NCBI GenBank assembly: GCA_021325025.1
Contig: JAJPHZ010000015.1
Span: forward strand, 62,001-126,000
Reading direction: 5' to 3'
From: Pseudomonadota bacterium
GTDB lineage: Bacteria; Desulfobacterota; Binatia; Binatales; Binataceae
Length of the DNA stretch: 64,000 nt
Both the position numbers and the translations under genes were made by a program. This document shows positions 39,167-48,221 of this stretch, piece by piece; positions within the stretch are counted from its first letter, which is position 1, and each line of letters opens with the position of its first letter. A model generated the notes under the pieces. That model saw nothing but the letters and a program-made list of their open reading frames with translations, ran no database searches and was not told the origin of the DNA.

Positions 39167-40147
39167 TCACGCGAATGCGGGCATGACCTGGCGGGCAAAC
39201 AACTCGCGGGCCTCGTCGGCCATGAACACCGTGACGAAGTAGGTCAGGCCGAACTCTTCGCTGCGCGATTTGATCTCACGCTTGAGTTCATCGGGCGTGC
39301 CAATCAGGAACATCGGCGACTCGCGCACCGCCTGCGCGCCGGCAAAGCCCATCGACTTGGCCGTGCCTTCGGCAATCGCCTGGGCCTGAGCCGGGTCCGC
39401 CGCCGGGATGACGGTGACGAAGCCGCTGATTTCGATCGCGTTGGGGGCGCGTCCAGCCGCCCGAGCCGACTTGTGCAGCATCGCGATGCGCCGCTTGAGT
39501 TCGGCCTTGTCGAACTTCAGCATCGCGGCGAAATCGACGGCGCCAGTCGTAATCGGGGCGGCAACATTGACGATATCGGCCTCCGCGCCGGCGATCTGCA
39601 AAAGTTTGCTGCCGCCGCCGCCGATCATCACGGGGGGATGGGGTTTCTGCACCGGCTGGGGGAAGTTGTAGGCCTTGTCGATCCTGAAATAGCGGCCCGA
39701 ATAGGACGGCTCGGCCTGCGTCCACATCGCCTTGAGTACACGAATCCCTTCGGCCATCTGCTCCAGCCGCTCGGCGTTGGACGGATAGGGATAGCCGTTG
39801 GCGTCGTACTCCGCGCGCAGCCATCCGGAGCCCAGCCCGGCGATAAACCTGCCGCCGCTGATGTGATCGAGTGTTGAGGTCATCTTGGCCAGCAGCGCGG
39901 GATTGCGAAACGACATTGCCGTGACCATCGGCGCCAGGCGGATACGGTTGGTCAGGGCGGCGATCGCGCTCAGCGTAGTGTAACATTCCAACTGCGGAAC
40001 CTTGCGCTGCTCGGGTCCCATCGGCGGAAAGAAATGGTCGTTGATCGAAACCGAGTAGTAGCCCTGCTCCTCAGCGCTTTGGGCGGCAGCCAGCGCCTTG
40101 GCGAAATCGTTGGTCGGAAGAAAGATGCCGAACTTGATGCTGTGCAC
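39167..40147 (-). CDS. LLM-class (luciferase-like, F420-type) oxidoreductase
   Basis: 326-residue TIM barrel of the bacterial luciferase superfamily. It opens KFGIFLPTNDFAKALAAAQS and has SINDHFFPP, LAPMVTAMSFRNPALLAK and FIAGLGSGWLRAEYDANGYP, typical of F420-dependent family members. The substrate is unknown. GTG 40147 has AAGGAG upstream. F420 rather than FMN use is inferred from family resemblance. Confidence 0.88.
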   Translation of the reverse strand: MHSIKFGIFLPTNDFAKALAAAQSAEEQGYYSVSINDHFFPPMGPEQRKVPQLECYTTLSAIAALTNRIRLAPMVTAMSFRNPALLAKMTSTLDHISGGRFIAGLGSGWLRAEYDANGYPYPSNAERLEQMAEGIRVLKAMWTQAEPSYSGRYFRIDKAYNFPQPVQKPHPPVMIGGGGSKLLQIAGAEADIVNVAAPITTGAVDFAAMLKFDKAELKRRIAMLHKSARAAGRAPNAIEISGFVTVIPAADPAQAQAIAEGTAKSMGFAGAQAVRESPMFLIGTPDELKREIKSRSEEFGLTYFVTVFMADEARELFARQVMPAFA

Positions 40148-40352
40148 CGCGCGCTCCTTGTCGCTGTCGCGTTGGATTGCCGCTCACGTGCGGCCTGCCT
40201 TATGAATCAGCCGTTCCAGATAACATCGGCGGCGCCTGCGGCGCAATCTGTCGCGCGGCTATTTACTTTTCCCTTCGCGGCGGATCGGTCAGAATGATAA
40301 TGGTCCGCTCGAGGGCCGGCTGAACGGCCGCATCCGGACTGGGAGTGATGAT

Positions 40353-40997
40353 TTGTTGCGCAAAACAGGTCCGATCACCGCTATTTCATTGATGTTGCTG
40401 GCGCTGGCCTGGTCGGCCGCGGCGGCTGCCTTGCCCGACGCGATGTCCGAAGCCAGATCGCTCGGCGACCGCATCCTGACTATCGCCAGGGAGCCGTCGT
40501 GCAAGACGGATCGCGCGGGATGCCGCGAACGGCTGCGCGCGCTGATTGCGCAATACTGGGATACCACCGACATGGCGCGTTCCGCGCTCGGTTACCATTG
40601 GAAAGATCTCAACGAAGAGCAGCGCGCGCAGTTTACCAAGCTGTTCAGCGACCTGGTCGAGTCCATCTACCTGTCGCGGTCCAATTTCTCCAAGGCCCAG
40701 CAGTATAGCGCAACGGTGCGGGTCGATTATCTCAAGGAAATCCGAGAAGGCGACGATTACCGCAAGATCACCACGGCGGTTACGCTCAAGCAGGGCGACA
40801 AGCCGATCCGGGTCGATTACCGGATGCGATGGCTGGACGGCAAATGGAAAGTGTACGACGTGATCGTCGAGGATATCAGCCTGACCGGCAACTATCGCAA
40901 CCAGTTCAACCGCGTGATCAACAACCAGGGCTATCCGCAACTGGTGCGGATGCTGCAAGACAAGCTCCAGCAGATCAAGGCGTCGGAAGGCACCTGA
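40353..40997 (+). CDS. MlaC/Ttg2D-family phospholipid-binding protein
   Basis: 214 residues: a signal peptide (about 1-25) then the MlaC fold with YWDTTDMARSALGYHWKDLN, FTKLFSDLVESIYLSR and VYDVIVEDISLTGNYRNQFN. MlaC carries phospholipid between the outer-membrane MlaA complex and the inner-membrane MlaFEDB transporter. No other mla genes are here. TTG 40353 is used because GGGAG is seven bases upstream and no ATG or GTG fits the frame. Confidence 0.9.
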   Translation: MLRKTGPITAISLMLLALAWSAAAAALPDAMSEARSLGDRILTIAREPSCKTDRAGCRERLRALIAQYWDTTDMARSALGYHWKDLNEEQRAQFTKLFSDLVESIYLSRSNFSKAQQYSATVRVDYLKEIREGDDYRKITTAVTLKQGDKPIRVDYRMRWLDGKWKVYDVIVEDISLTGNYRNQFNRVINNQGYPQLVRMLQDKLQQIKASEGT

Positions 40998-41060
40998 GGG
41001 CTGAGCGGCGCCAGCCGCAATGGACCCTTTAGCGCCATGCTGATGCCATCGGGCACAGCC

Positions 41061-41663
41061 TCAGTGGATCCCTAGCACGCGGAATCCGTTGCCCTCCAGT
41101 GCATCCATCACCGGCTTCATCGCATCGGCCCGAATTACCAGGTAGTAGACGCGCTCGTCTTTCCAGCGATCGCGATAGGTGCCTAGACCCAGAATCTCAC
41201 CGCCGGCGGACTGAATGGCTTGGGTCGCGCTGGGCAGGTCGCGCGGCGGTCCGGGATCCAGCATCAGGTCGATGCGTGTCGTGTTTTCCTCTGCGGCGCC
41301 AAAGATTTCCACGAACGCGCCCAGCAGGTCGGTGGTGGTGATGATTCCGACCAGGCGGTCCTTGTCCACCACCGGCAGGCCGCCGATCTTGCGCTCCAGC
41401 ATGATTTCCGCGGCCTCTTCCATGGTCGTGTCGGGGGTGACGGTGATCGGGTTCTCGGTCATCGCGCCGGTGACGCGGGTGTCGGTCAGATGACCCTGAT
41501 GTTGGCGGACGTCGTGATCGGAGAGCATCCCGACCAGTTTGCCGTTGTCGACAATGGGCAGATGACGGAAATTGCCCGAATGCATCTTGGCCGCGGCTTC
41601 GGCCAAGGTATCCCTGGGCGTGGCGGTCGCGGGGTTCTTTCTCATGCGGCTGGCTACTAGCAT
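41061..41663 (-). CDS. CBS-pair protein with ACT-like C-terminus
   Basis: 200 residues. Two CBS units (NPATATPRDTLAEAAAKM to LSDHDV; NPITVTPDTTMEEAAEIM to IITTTDLLGAF) are followed by a domain of about 65 residues resembling ACT, as in AcuB-like proteins. It probably binds adenine nucleotides and signals energy state. GGGAG lies before the ATG. Confidence 0.9.
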   Translation of the reverse strand: MLVASRMRKNPATATPRDTLAEAAAKMHSGNFRHLPIVDNGKLVGMLSDHDVRQHQGHLTDTRVTGAMTENPITVTPDTTMEEAAEIMLERKIGGLPVVDKDRLVGIITTTDLLGAFVEIFGAAEENTTRIDLMLDPGPPRDLPSATQAIQSAGGEILGLGTYRDRWKDERVYYLVIRADAMKPVMDALEGNGFRVLGIH

Positions 41664-41878
41664 TTCATCTCCCTCATCGATCTGACGCGCTCAAGTCAGG
41701 TGCTAATAGCCTAAGCAAACTGCTTGCCATAGCCGCATCGCCGCATGTCCCATCACCCGGGCCGATCTGGATGTCGTGTTAAGTTGGCGTGGCTGCAGAC
41801 CTGGATGGCCGGGGTTAGCAACCGATGCCGGCAGGCGCGACGCAGGGCGTTGCGAACCGAAGTTTCGAACGTCGTCTT

Positions 41879-42100
41879 TCATCGCGACAATTCGATTTCG
41901 TCAGGGAACACGAAGGTGGTTGCGCCGTCGGCAAACTTCACCAGGTACATGTGCCGTTCCAGGTTGAGCACTTCGCGCACAATGATTGGGGTTTCGCTGA
42001 ATCTGCTGCGCCCACTGCGGTCCCGAATCGGCCGGCACAAGCGACAGGGTTTGCCAATTACCTCCAGGCTTCCGGCAGTGGCAGTGGTGGATGGGTCCAT
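41879..42100 (-). CDS. Small conserved-looking hypothetical protein
   Basis: 73 residues. The last 30 (VLNLERHMYLVKFADGATTF followed by VFPDEIEL) look like a small beta domain; the first half has a CxxC (PCRLCRP). AGAGG is 11 bases before ATG 42100. No function assigned. The protein-like composition and isolated position support it moderately. Confidence 0.5.
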   Translation of the reverse strand: MDPSTTATAGSLEVIGKPCRLCRPIRDRSGRSRFSETPIIVREVLNLERHMYLVKFADGATTFVFPDEIELSR

Positions 42101-42363
42101 GGTCCGATAACCTCTGAAAAGCCTAAAGCAGGTTTCGTGCCAGCGTCCTCAGGCCGAAACTGTCGCCTTCTTCCCTCTACCCCAGCCGAATTTTTACCCG
42201 ATGCCTGAAAACGCACAACTTGTTCGATTCCGTCATCCCACCAATATGCCTCCTAAATCCATGGAACGGGTTCCGCTCGCCTCATTCGGGCAGGACCGGC
42301 GATGGTTCCGGAGCACGGGCAATCGATTGCTACCGCGCGCAATCGGTTCTACTGTGCGAGCAG

Positions 42364-42795
42364 ATGACGCGGCAGGACGGCGACGACATTTTTCGCGAAA
42401 TCGAGCACACCGGCGACGTCGGGATCGACATCGAGGCGGACAGCCGTGCCGAGTTGTTTCGCCGCGCGGCGATCGCAATCGCCCGCCTGATGGTGGACAC
42501 GGCCGGGGTGCGCGCACTGGAAAGCCGTAACCTGTCGGTGGCCGCTGCCACTGACGTTGATTTGATGCACGACCTGTTGAGCGAGCTGCTGCGTTGCTTC
42601 GTGGTTGACGGCTTCGTGTGGTCGGATGCGACGGTCGAAGAGGCGGACGGCGGATTGAAGGTCAGCCTCTTTGGCGAGCCGTTCGATGCCGCCCGCCACG
42701 AGTTCCATCAGGAAATCAAAGCGGTCACCTACCACCAACTGGCCGTGCGCCACGAGCGCGGCCGATGGTTCGCGCGGGTGATCTTCGACGTTTAG
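42364..42795 (+). CDS. Archease
   Basis: 143 residues with the archease pattern: FREIEHTGDVGIDIEAD near the start, a central MHDLLSELLRCFVVDGFVW and the C-terminal EIKAVTYHQLAVRHERGRWF and VIFDV. Archease activates the tRNA/RNA ligase RtcB by guanylation help. No rtcB is in the window. ATG 42364 begins the homology; the open frame extends to 42220 without related sequence. Confidence 0.9.
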   Translation: MTRQDGDDIFREIEHTGDVGIDIEADSRAELFRRAAIAIARLMVDTAGVRALESRNLSVAAATDVDLMHDLLSELLRCFVVDGFVWSDATVEEADGGLKVSLFGEPFDAARHEFHQEIKAVTYHQLAVRHERGRWFARVIFDV

Positions 42796-42859
42796 TCGAA
42801 AACCTTCAGTTCGACGGCACAACGCGACGGGCGGAAGCGGCAAAGCTATGGAGTCGATG

Positions 42860-43019
42860 CGCGATTGGCCGATTCTATAGCCAGGTGTTCGGGGAAATAG
42901 CGGCAGGCTGACGTCGCCCCGTTGCTCCAAGCCACTGCGCACCCGCGCGAACAGCGCGACCTTGTGATCGGCTAGGTCCAGCACTCGCAGACCGGCAAAA
43001 CGCTTTGTTCCAACTCCAT
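42860..43019 (-). pseudogene. Remnant of a CaiB/BaiF CoA-transferase N-terminus
   Basis: An ATG at 43019 with GGAGG six bases upstream begins MELEQS. After a one-base shift at a TTTT run, the frame continues FAGLRVLDLADHKVALFARV and then GDVSLPLFPRTPGYRIG. This lines up with the LAGLRVLDLADEKG...ADVIKVEPPGGDPTRRIG opening of CoA-transferases. Nothing family-like follows, and the convergent archease gene occupies the next DNA. It looks like a decayed 5' fragment. The rest of the 479 bp gap to 43275 shows no gene. Confidence 0.35.
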
Positions 43020-43274
43020 GCTCTGCCTCCGGTATGCCCCGTGTCGGCCGCGCCGCTTATGCTCGGTCATCGCGCGGTTTGGCATCAAGCGAGCCGGGCA
43101 AAAAGCTCCGCAATTGTGCCGAAGGGACGCGCACAGGCTGGGGCGAGCGCAAATAGAGTTGCAAATGCTCGGCGCTTTTCGGTATTGCTTCTTGTTGCAG
43201 TATTTTGATACAAACTGCACGGTCCGGGGTGCCTGCCTTGAGAGAGGCGGTGTGGCTCGCCGGGAGGTGTTGAG

Positions 43275-45482
43275 ATGACGAGAAAACACGCCGTGCCGAT
43301 GGGCCTGGGAATCGTTGCCGCCCTTTCGGTGCTCATCATTCCCGCATCCGCGTTCGCGCAAAGTTCAGGCCCTGCGCCGACGGTATCCTATCCGTCGGGC
43401 TTCGCGGTGTCGCCGCCGCTCTCCAGTATCCACGAATCGGAAAGCGCGGGGCCGCCGGAGTTAAAGATTCACGCGCGCCGGCCGCTGCCCAGGCATCTGG
43501 CGGCGCAGGCCGGTCAGCAAAACGCCTCCGACCGGGCTTTGCAGACCGCCGCGGGCAGCCGTCTGGCGGTCAGGGAGAATCCGAACTTTCCGGGTCTGGG
43601 CGAAGCCGGCGCCATTCCGCCGGACCCCAACATCGCGGTGGGACCCAATCACATCGTGCAGGTGGTCAACTCCCAAATCGCCGTCTTTACCAAGGGCGGG
43701 AGCATTTACTCGGGCTATCCCAAGTCGCTCAGTTCGCTGTGGAGCGCGATGGGCGGCCCATGCGCGACCAACAATGCCGGCGACCCGGTAGTGCAATACG
43801 ACCGCGCTGCCAACCGCTTTGTCGTCACGCAACTGGGCAGCCTGAATTCGCCGTATTCGCAGTGCTTCGCTGTTTCGGCGAGCGGGGATCCGACCGGCTC
43901 CTACTATCTGTATTCCTACAGTTTCGGCAGCAACCTCAACGACTACCAGAAAATCGGCGTGTGGCCGACGGCCACCAACTCCGCGTATCTGGCCACCTAC
44001 AACCTGTTCGCCAACGGCAACTCCTTCGTCGGTGCCGACCTGTGCGCGTATGACCGCGGCGCGATGCTTTCGGGGGCGGCCTCGGCCGCCTTTGTCTGCT
44101 TCACGCTGTCGGGCGACGGCGGCTACCTGCCCTCCGACCTCGACGGCCCGACCGTGCCGGCCGACGGCACGCCCGGCTACTTTCTGACCTTCGAGACGCT
44201 GAGCAGCTTGCGCCTATATCAGCTCTCGCCCAATTTCGCCAATCCCGCCAGCTCCACGCTCAGCGCCGCAACCGACATCACGGTGGCGTCCTTCAGCGAG
44301 GCCTGCGGCGGCGGAAGTTGCGTGCCGCAGCCGGGCACCAGTCGCCAGCTCGACTCGCTGGGCGACCGGCTGATGTATCGGCTGGCCTATCGTGTCTTCC
44401 CCGACCATCAGGCGATGGTGGTCAACCATTCGGTCGCGGCGGGAACGAGCGTGGGCGTGCGCTGGTACGAGTTGCGCCGCACCAGCGGGGCTTTCAGCCT
44501 CTACCAGCAGGGCACTTTCGCGCCCGATTCCTCCTACCGATGGATGGGCAGCATCGCGATGGACCAGGTGGGCGACATGGCTTTGGGCTACAGCACGTCC
44601 TCCACCAGCCTCTACCCGTCGATCAACATCACCGGGCGCACGCCGGGTGATCCGCTGGGCACGATGGAAGCGGAAACCGTCCTCCAGCCCGGCAATGGCG
44701 CGCAGACCGGCTACTCGCGCTGGGGCGATTATACTTCGATGCGGCTCGATCCGAGCGACGACTGTACATTCTGGTACACCGACGAATACTACCCGGTCAC
44801 CTCCAGCTACGTGTGGTATACGGCGATCGGTTCGTTCAAGTTCGCCAATTGCACCGGCTCAGCCGATTTCACCGTCGCCGCGACCGCGGCGCCGCTGTCG
44901 TTTACGGCCGGGACCGGCGGTACTGCGAACGGAACCGTGACCGTCAGTTCGTTGAACAATTTCAGCTCGGCGGTAAACCTGGCTCTAAGCGGATGTCCGC
45001 CGTCGGCGACCTGCACCCTGGGCAGCGCCAGCCTTACTCCGCCGCTTAATGGCTCGACGTCGACCAGTTTGAAGATCGTAATCGCGGCCGCCACGCCGGC
45101 GGGTTCTTACCCGATTACGGTTACCGGTACCAGCGGCAGCCTGACCCATTCCAGCAGTTTTACGCTGACCGTCGCCGCGCCGCCCGCCGACTTTACCCTC
45201 TCGGCTTCGCCGTCGTCCCTGACGGTGAAGCGGGGAACCAGCGGCAAGTACACGGTTTCTCTCGGCACGGTGAGTGGTTCGAGCTCCGTGAGTCTAAGCG
45301 TCAGCGGATTGCCAAAACGGACCAACGCGAGTTTCAGCCCCAATCCAGTCACTACTCCGGGCAGCTCCACCCTGACGGTTTCGGTCAACCGTCCGGCCAG
45401 CACCGGAACCGCCACGTTGAGGATCACCGGCAACAACGGCAGTTTTACCCATTCGACTTCGGTAACGCTTGTGATTCAGTAA
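43275..45482 (+). CDS. Large secreted protein with C-terminal Ig-like repeats
   Basis: 735 residues. A signal peptide (about 1-28, ending AFAQ) leads into a region of about 500 residues with propeller-like features (PPDPNIAVGPNHIVQVVNSQ, YRWMGSIAMDQVGDMALGYS), then two similar Ser/Thr-rich beta domains (about 535-630 and 635-735), each ending in a LTHSSSFTLTV or FTHSTSVTLVI strand. Similar exported proteins occur in soil Acidobacteria and relatives; binding or adhesion is a guess. GGAGGTG precedes the ATG by five bases. GC-rich and Ser/Thr/Gly-rich codon content fits an extracellular protein. Confidence 0.8.
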   Translation: MTRKHAVPMGLGIVAALSVLIIPASAFAQSSGPAPTVSYPSGFAVSPPLSSIHESESAGPPELKIHARRPLPRHLAAQAGQQNASDRALQTAAGSRLAVRENPNFPGLGEAGAIPPDPNIAVGPNHIVQVVNSQIAVFTKGGSIYSGYPKSLSSLWSAMGGPCATNNAGDPVVQYDRAANRFVVTQLGSLNSPYSQCFAVSASGDPTGSYYLYSYSFGSNLNDYQKIGVWPTATNSAYLATYNLFANGNSFVGADLCAYDRGAMLSGAASAAFVCFTLSGDGGYLPSDLDGPTVPADGTPGYFLTFETLSSLRLYQLSPNFANPASSTLSAATDITVASFSEACGGGSCVPQPGTSRQLDSLGDRLMYRLAYRVFPDHQAMVVNHSVAAGTSVGVRWYELRRTSGAFSLYQQGTFAPDSSYRWMGSIAMDQVGDMALGYSTSSTSLYPSINITGRTPGDPLGTMEAETVLQPGNGAQTGYSRWGDYTSMRLDPSDDCTFWYTDEYYPVTSSYVWYTAIGSFKFANCTGSADFTVAATAAPLSFTAGTGGTANGTVTVSSLNNFSSAVNLALSGCPPSATCTLGSASLTPPLNGSTSTSLKIVIAAATPAGSYPITVTGTSGSLTHSSSFTLTVAAPPADFTLSASPSSLTVKRGTSGKYTVSLGTVSGSSSVSLSVSGLPKRTNASFSPNPVTTPGSSTLTVSVNRPASTGTATLRITGNNGSFTHSTSVTLVIQ

Positions 45483-45551
45483 ATCCGCGCTTTGCGCCGC
45501 CGGCAGGCTTCGAGGCCTGACCGGCGGCCCAGCGCCGCCTGCCAGCGGCCC

Positions 45552-46205
45552 TCAACGGAAGAAGCAGGAGAAGCCCACTACCATTCCTCCCGGCGTGTTG
45601 ATACTGACGTTGGTGCTGTTGCCGCTTTGGTTTCCGTTCAATCCGCCATTGGAAACATGCTGGGCCTCAAGGCCCACATAAAGGGCTTTTCGACGATCGA
45701 TAAAATATGCCACTCCGACCTCGCCGAGGATCAGCGCCATAAAGGGACCCTTTAGCTTGCTGTCGTCGTGCGCGTGGCCGACGTTAAGGTCGGAATAGCC
45801 GGGGCCGATGGCTGCGCCTATCCAGGGTACGAACGGCCCATAGCCGAGGCGAACGAAGTAGTATTTCAACTCCAACAGCAGGCCGGCGAAATTCTGATGT
45901 ACGGTGTTGAAGCGCTCGAAGGCCGGTTCAAGACCCACCTCCAGGGCGCCGTCCAGAGCGCCGTGCAGCAAGTTCTGATCGTGAAGCACCCCGAACGGCA
46001 GCAGCGACACACGCGCGCCGACGTTCCAGGCGTTGAGATAACCGCCCGCCATCCGGCCGGTGCTGAAATGCACCAGCGCACCCTCCACCGACACGACTTT
46101 GCTCATCGGCGGGAACGCGTCGTCGGGGTCGAAGGCGCCGGCGCCCGGGGCACAGGCCAGGAGCAGAAAGCACAGGGCCAACAACGTCAATGCGCGCGCG
46201 ACCAC
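45552..46205 (-). CDS. Lipid A 3-O-deacylase family (PagL-like) outer-membrane protein
   Basis: 217 residues: signal peptide (about 1-24) and an eight-strand barrel pattern. The active-site block is LEAQHVSNGGLNG, giving H183 and S185 in the HxS pair of PagL, plus an N/G-rich loop and the terminal aromatic residue (CFFR). PagL removes the 3-O acyl chain of lipid A. Start GTG 46205 lacks a clear ribosome site; the DNA just upstream is AT-rich and probably holds the promoter. Confidence 0.85.
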   Translation of the reverse strand: MVARALTLLALCFLLLACAPGAGAFDPDDAFPPMSKVVSVEGALVHFSTGRMAGGYLNAWNVGARVSLLPFGVLHDQNLLHGALDGALEVGLEPAFERFNTVHQNFAGLLLELKYYFVRLGYGPFVPWIGAAIGPGYSDLNVGHAHDDSKLKGPFMALILGEVGVAYFIDRRKALYVGLEAQHVSNGGLNGNQSGNSTNVSINTPGGMVVGFSCFFR

Positions 46206-46367
46206 GACATTTAGGCACGTATGTAGGTATAAATAGTATTGTGCAGCGAGAAGATTATTTATTCAACTTAAGACCGGCACAGTAGAATTGCGCTTCGCGC
46301 ATCGCTTGACCGGTTGAGCCGCACCGCAGAGTACGGGTAGGGTTCTGGTAGTCGCGCGGGGCATGGC

Positions 46368-46937
46368 ATGCAGGAGCACATCAGGGCATTCGTGGCGATT
46401 CGGTTGTCGCCCGAGGTGGAGGACGCTGTCGCCCGCTTTCAGGCGGGCCTGCGCAGACTGGGCGGCGATATCTCCTGGACGAATCCGGAGAACTTCCACC
46501 TGACACTGCGCTTTCTGGGCAACCAGGTGCCGCTGGCGGTCGTCGAACAGATGATCGAGGGGCTGCGGCCGGTCGCGGCCGCCATCGCACCGTTTATGGT
46601 GCGGGCGCGCGGCGCCGGCGCTTTTCCCTCGCTCCACCGTCCGCGCGTCATCTGGGTGGGACTGACCGACGGCGAACTCGGTGCGGTTGCGCAACAGGTC
46701 GAAGCACTAAGCGTCAGATGCGGCCTGGAACCCGAGCCCCGCCGCTTCAATCCCCATCTGACAATCGGGCGGGTGCGCAAGCCCACGCGCAATCCGCGCA
46801 TGCAGGAGGCGTTGCAAGCCGCCGCCGAGCGCGACTTCGGCAGTTGCCTGATCACATCGATGGCGCTCTACCGCAGCCATTTGTCTCCCCAGGGCGCGAA
46901 GTACGAAGCGCTAGCGACGCTGCGTTTTGGAGGTTAG
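46368..46937 (+). CDS. thpR: RNA 2',3'-cyclic phosphodiesterase
   Basis: 189-residue 2H-family enzyme with both catalytic HxTx motifs: FHLTLRFLG and PHLTIGRVR. It opens 2',3'-cyclic phosphates on RNA. It lies 261 bp before recA on the same strand, a neighbourhood (thpR-recA) found in many bacteria. Confidence 0.93.
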   Translation: MQEHIRAFVAIRLSPEVEDAVARFQAGLRRLGGDISWTNPENFHLTLRFLGNQVPLAVVEQMIEGLRPVAAAIAPFMVRARGAGAFPSLHRPRVIWVGLTDGELGAVAQQVEALSVRCGLEPEPRRFNPHLTIGRVRKPTRNPRMQEALQAAAERDFGSCLITSMALYRSHLSPQGAKYEALATLRFGG

Positions 46938-47198
46938 CCAGGCTCCCGCCGCGCGTCAGGGTCGGCTTTAGTCCTCGAAAGTAGTGCGTTCAGCCCTGCC
47001 AGCACCTCCTCGACCAGCGCGCGGCCCGTTCGACGAAATAAGCCCTGCGAGCGCCCCGTCCAGGTTCCTGACATGGTCAGCTGTGGACAGGCGTCACGGC
47101 GCAGGCATAGCGCCTTGCAGGTTGTTTTGTGGCAATATGTCTGCGTCGATCCTCGATGCGGGAAACGGTCAATTACAGGGTCGGCGGGGTGTTTTAAC

Positions 47199-48218
<1,020 letters not shown>

Positions 48219-48221
48219 GAT

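Noticed and set aside
43070-43100. TGGCATCAAGCGAGC, weak -24/-12 likeness before the secreted protein
   Set aside because: Spacing fits but the -12 half lacks TT and the -24 half has two mismatches; too weak to list.
46270-46300. CGGCAC...TTGC sequence resembling a sigma54 site before thpR
   Set aside because: GG to GC spacing is 12, not 10, which sigma54 does not tolerate.
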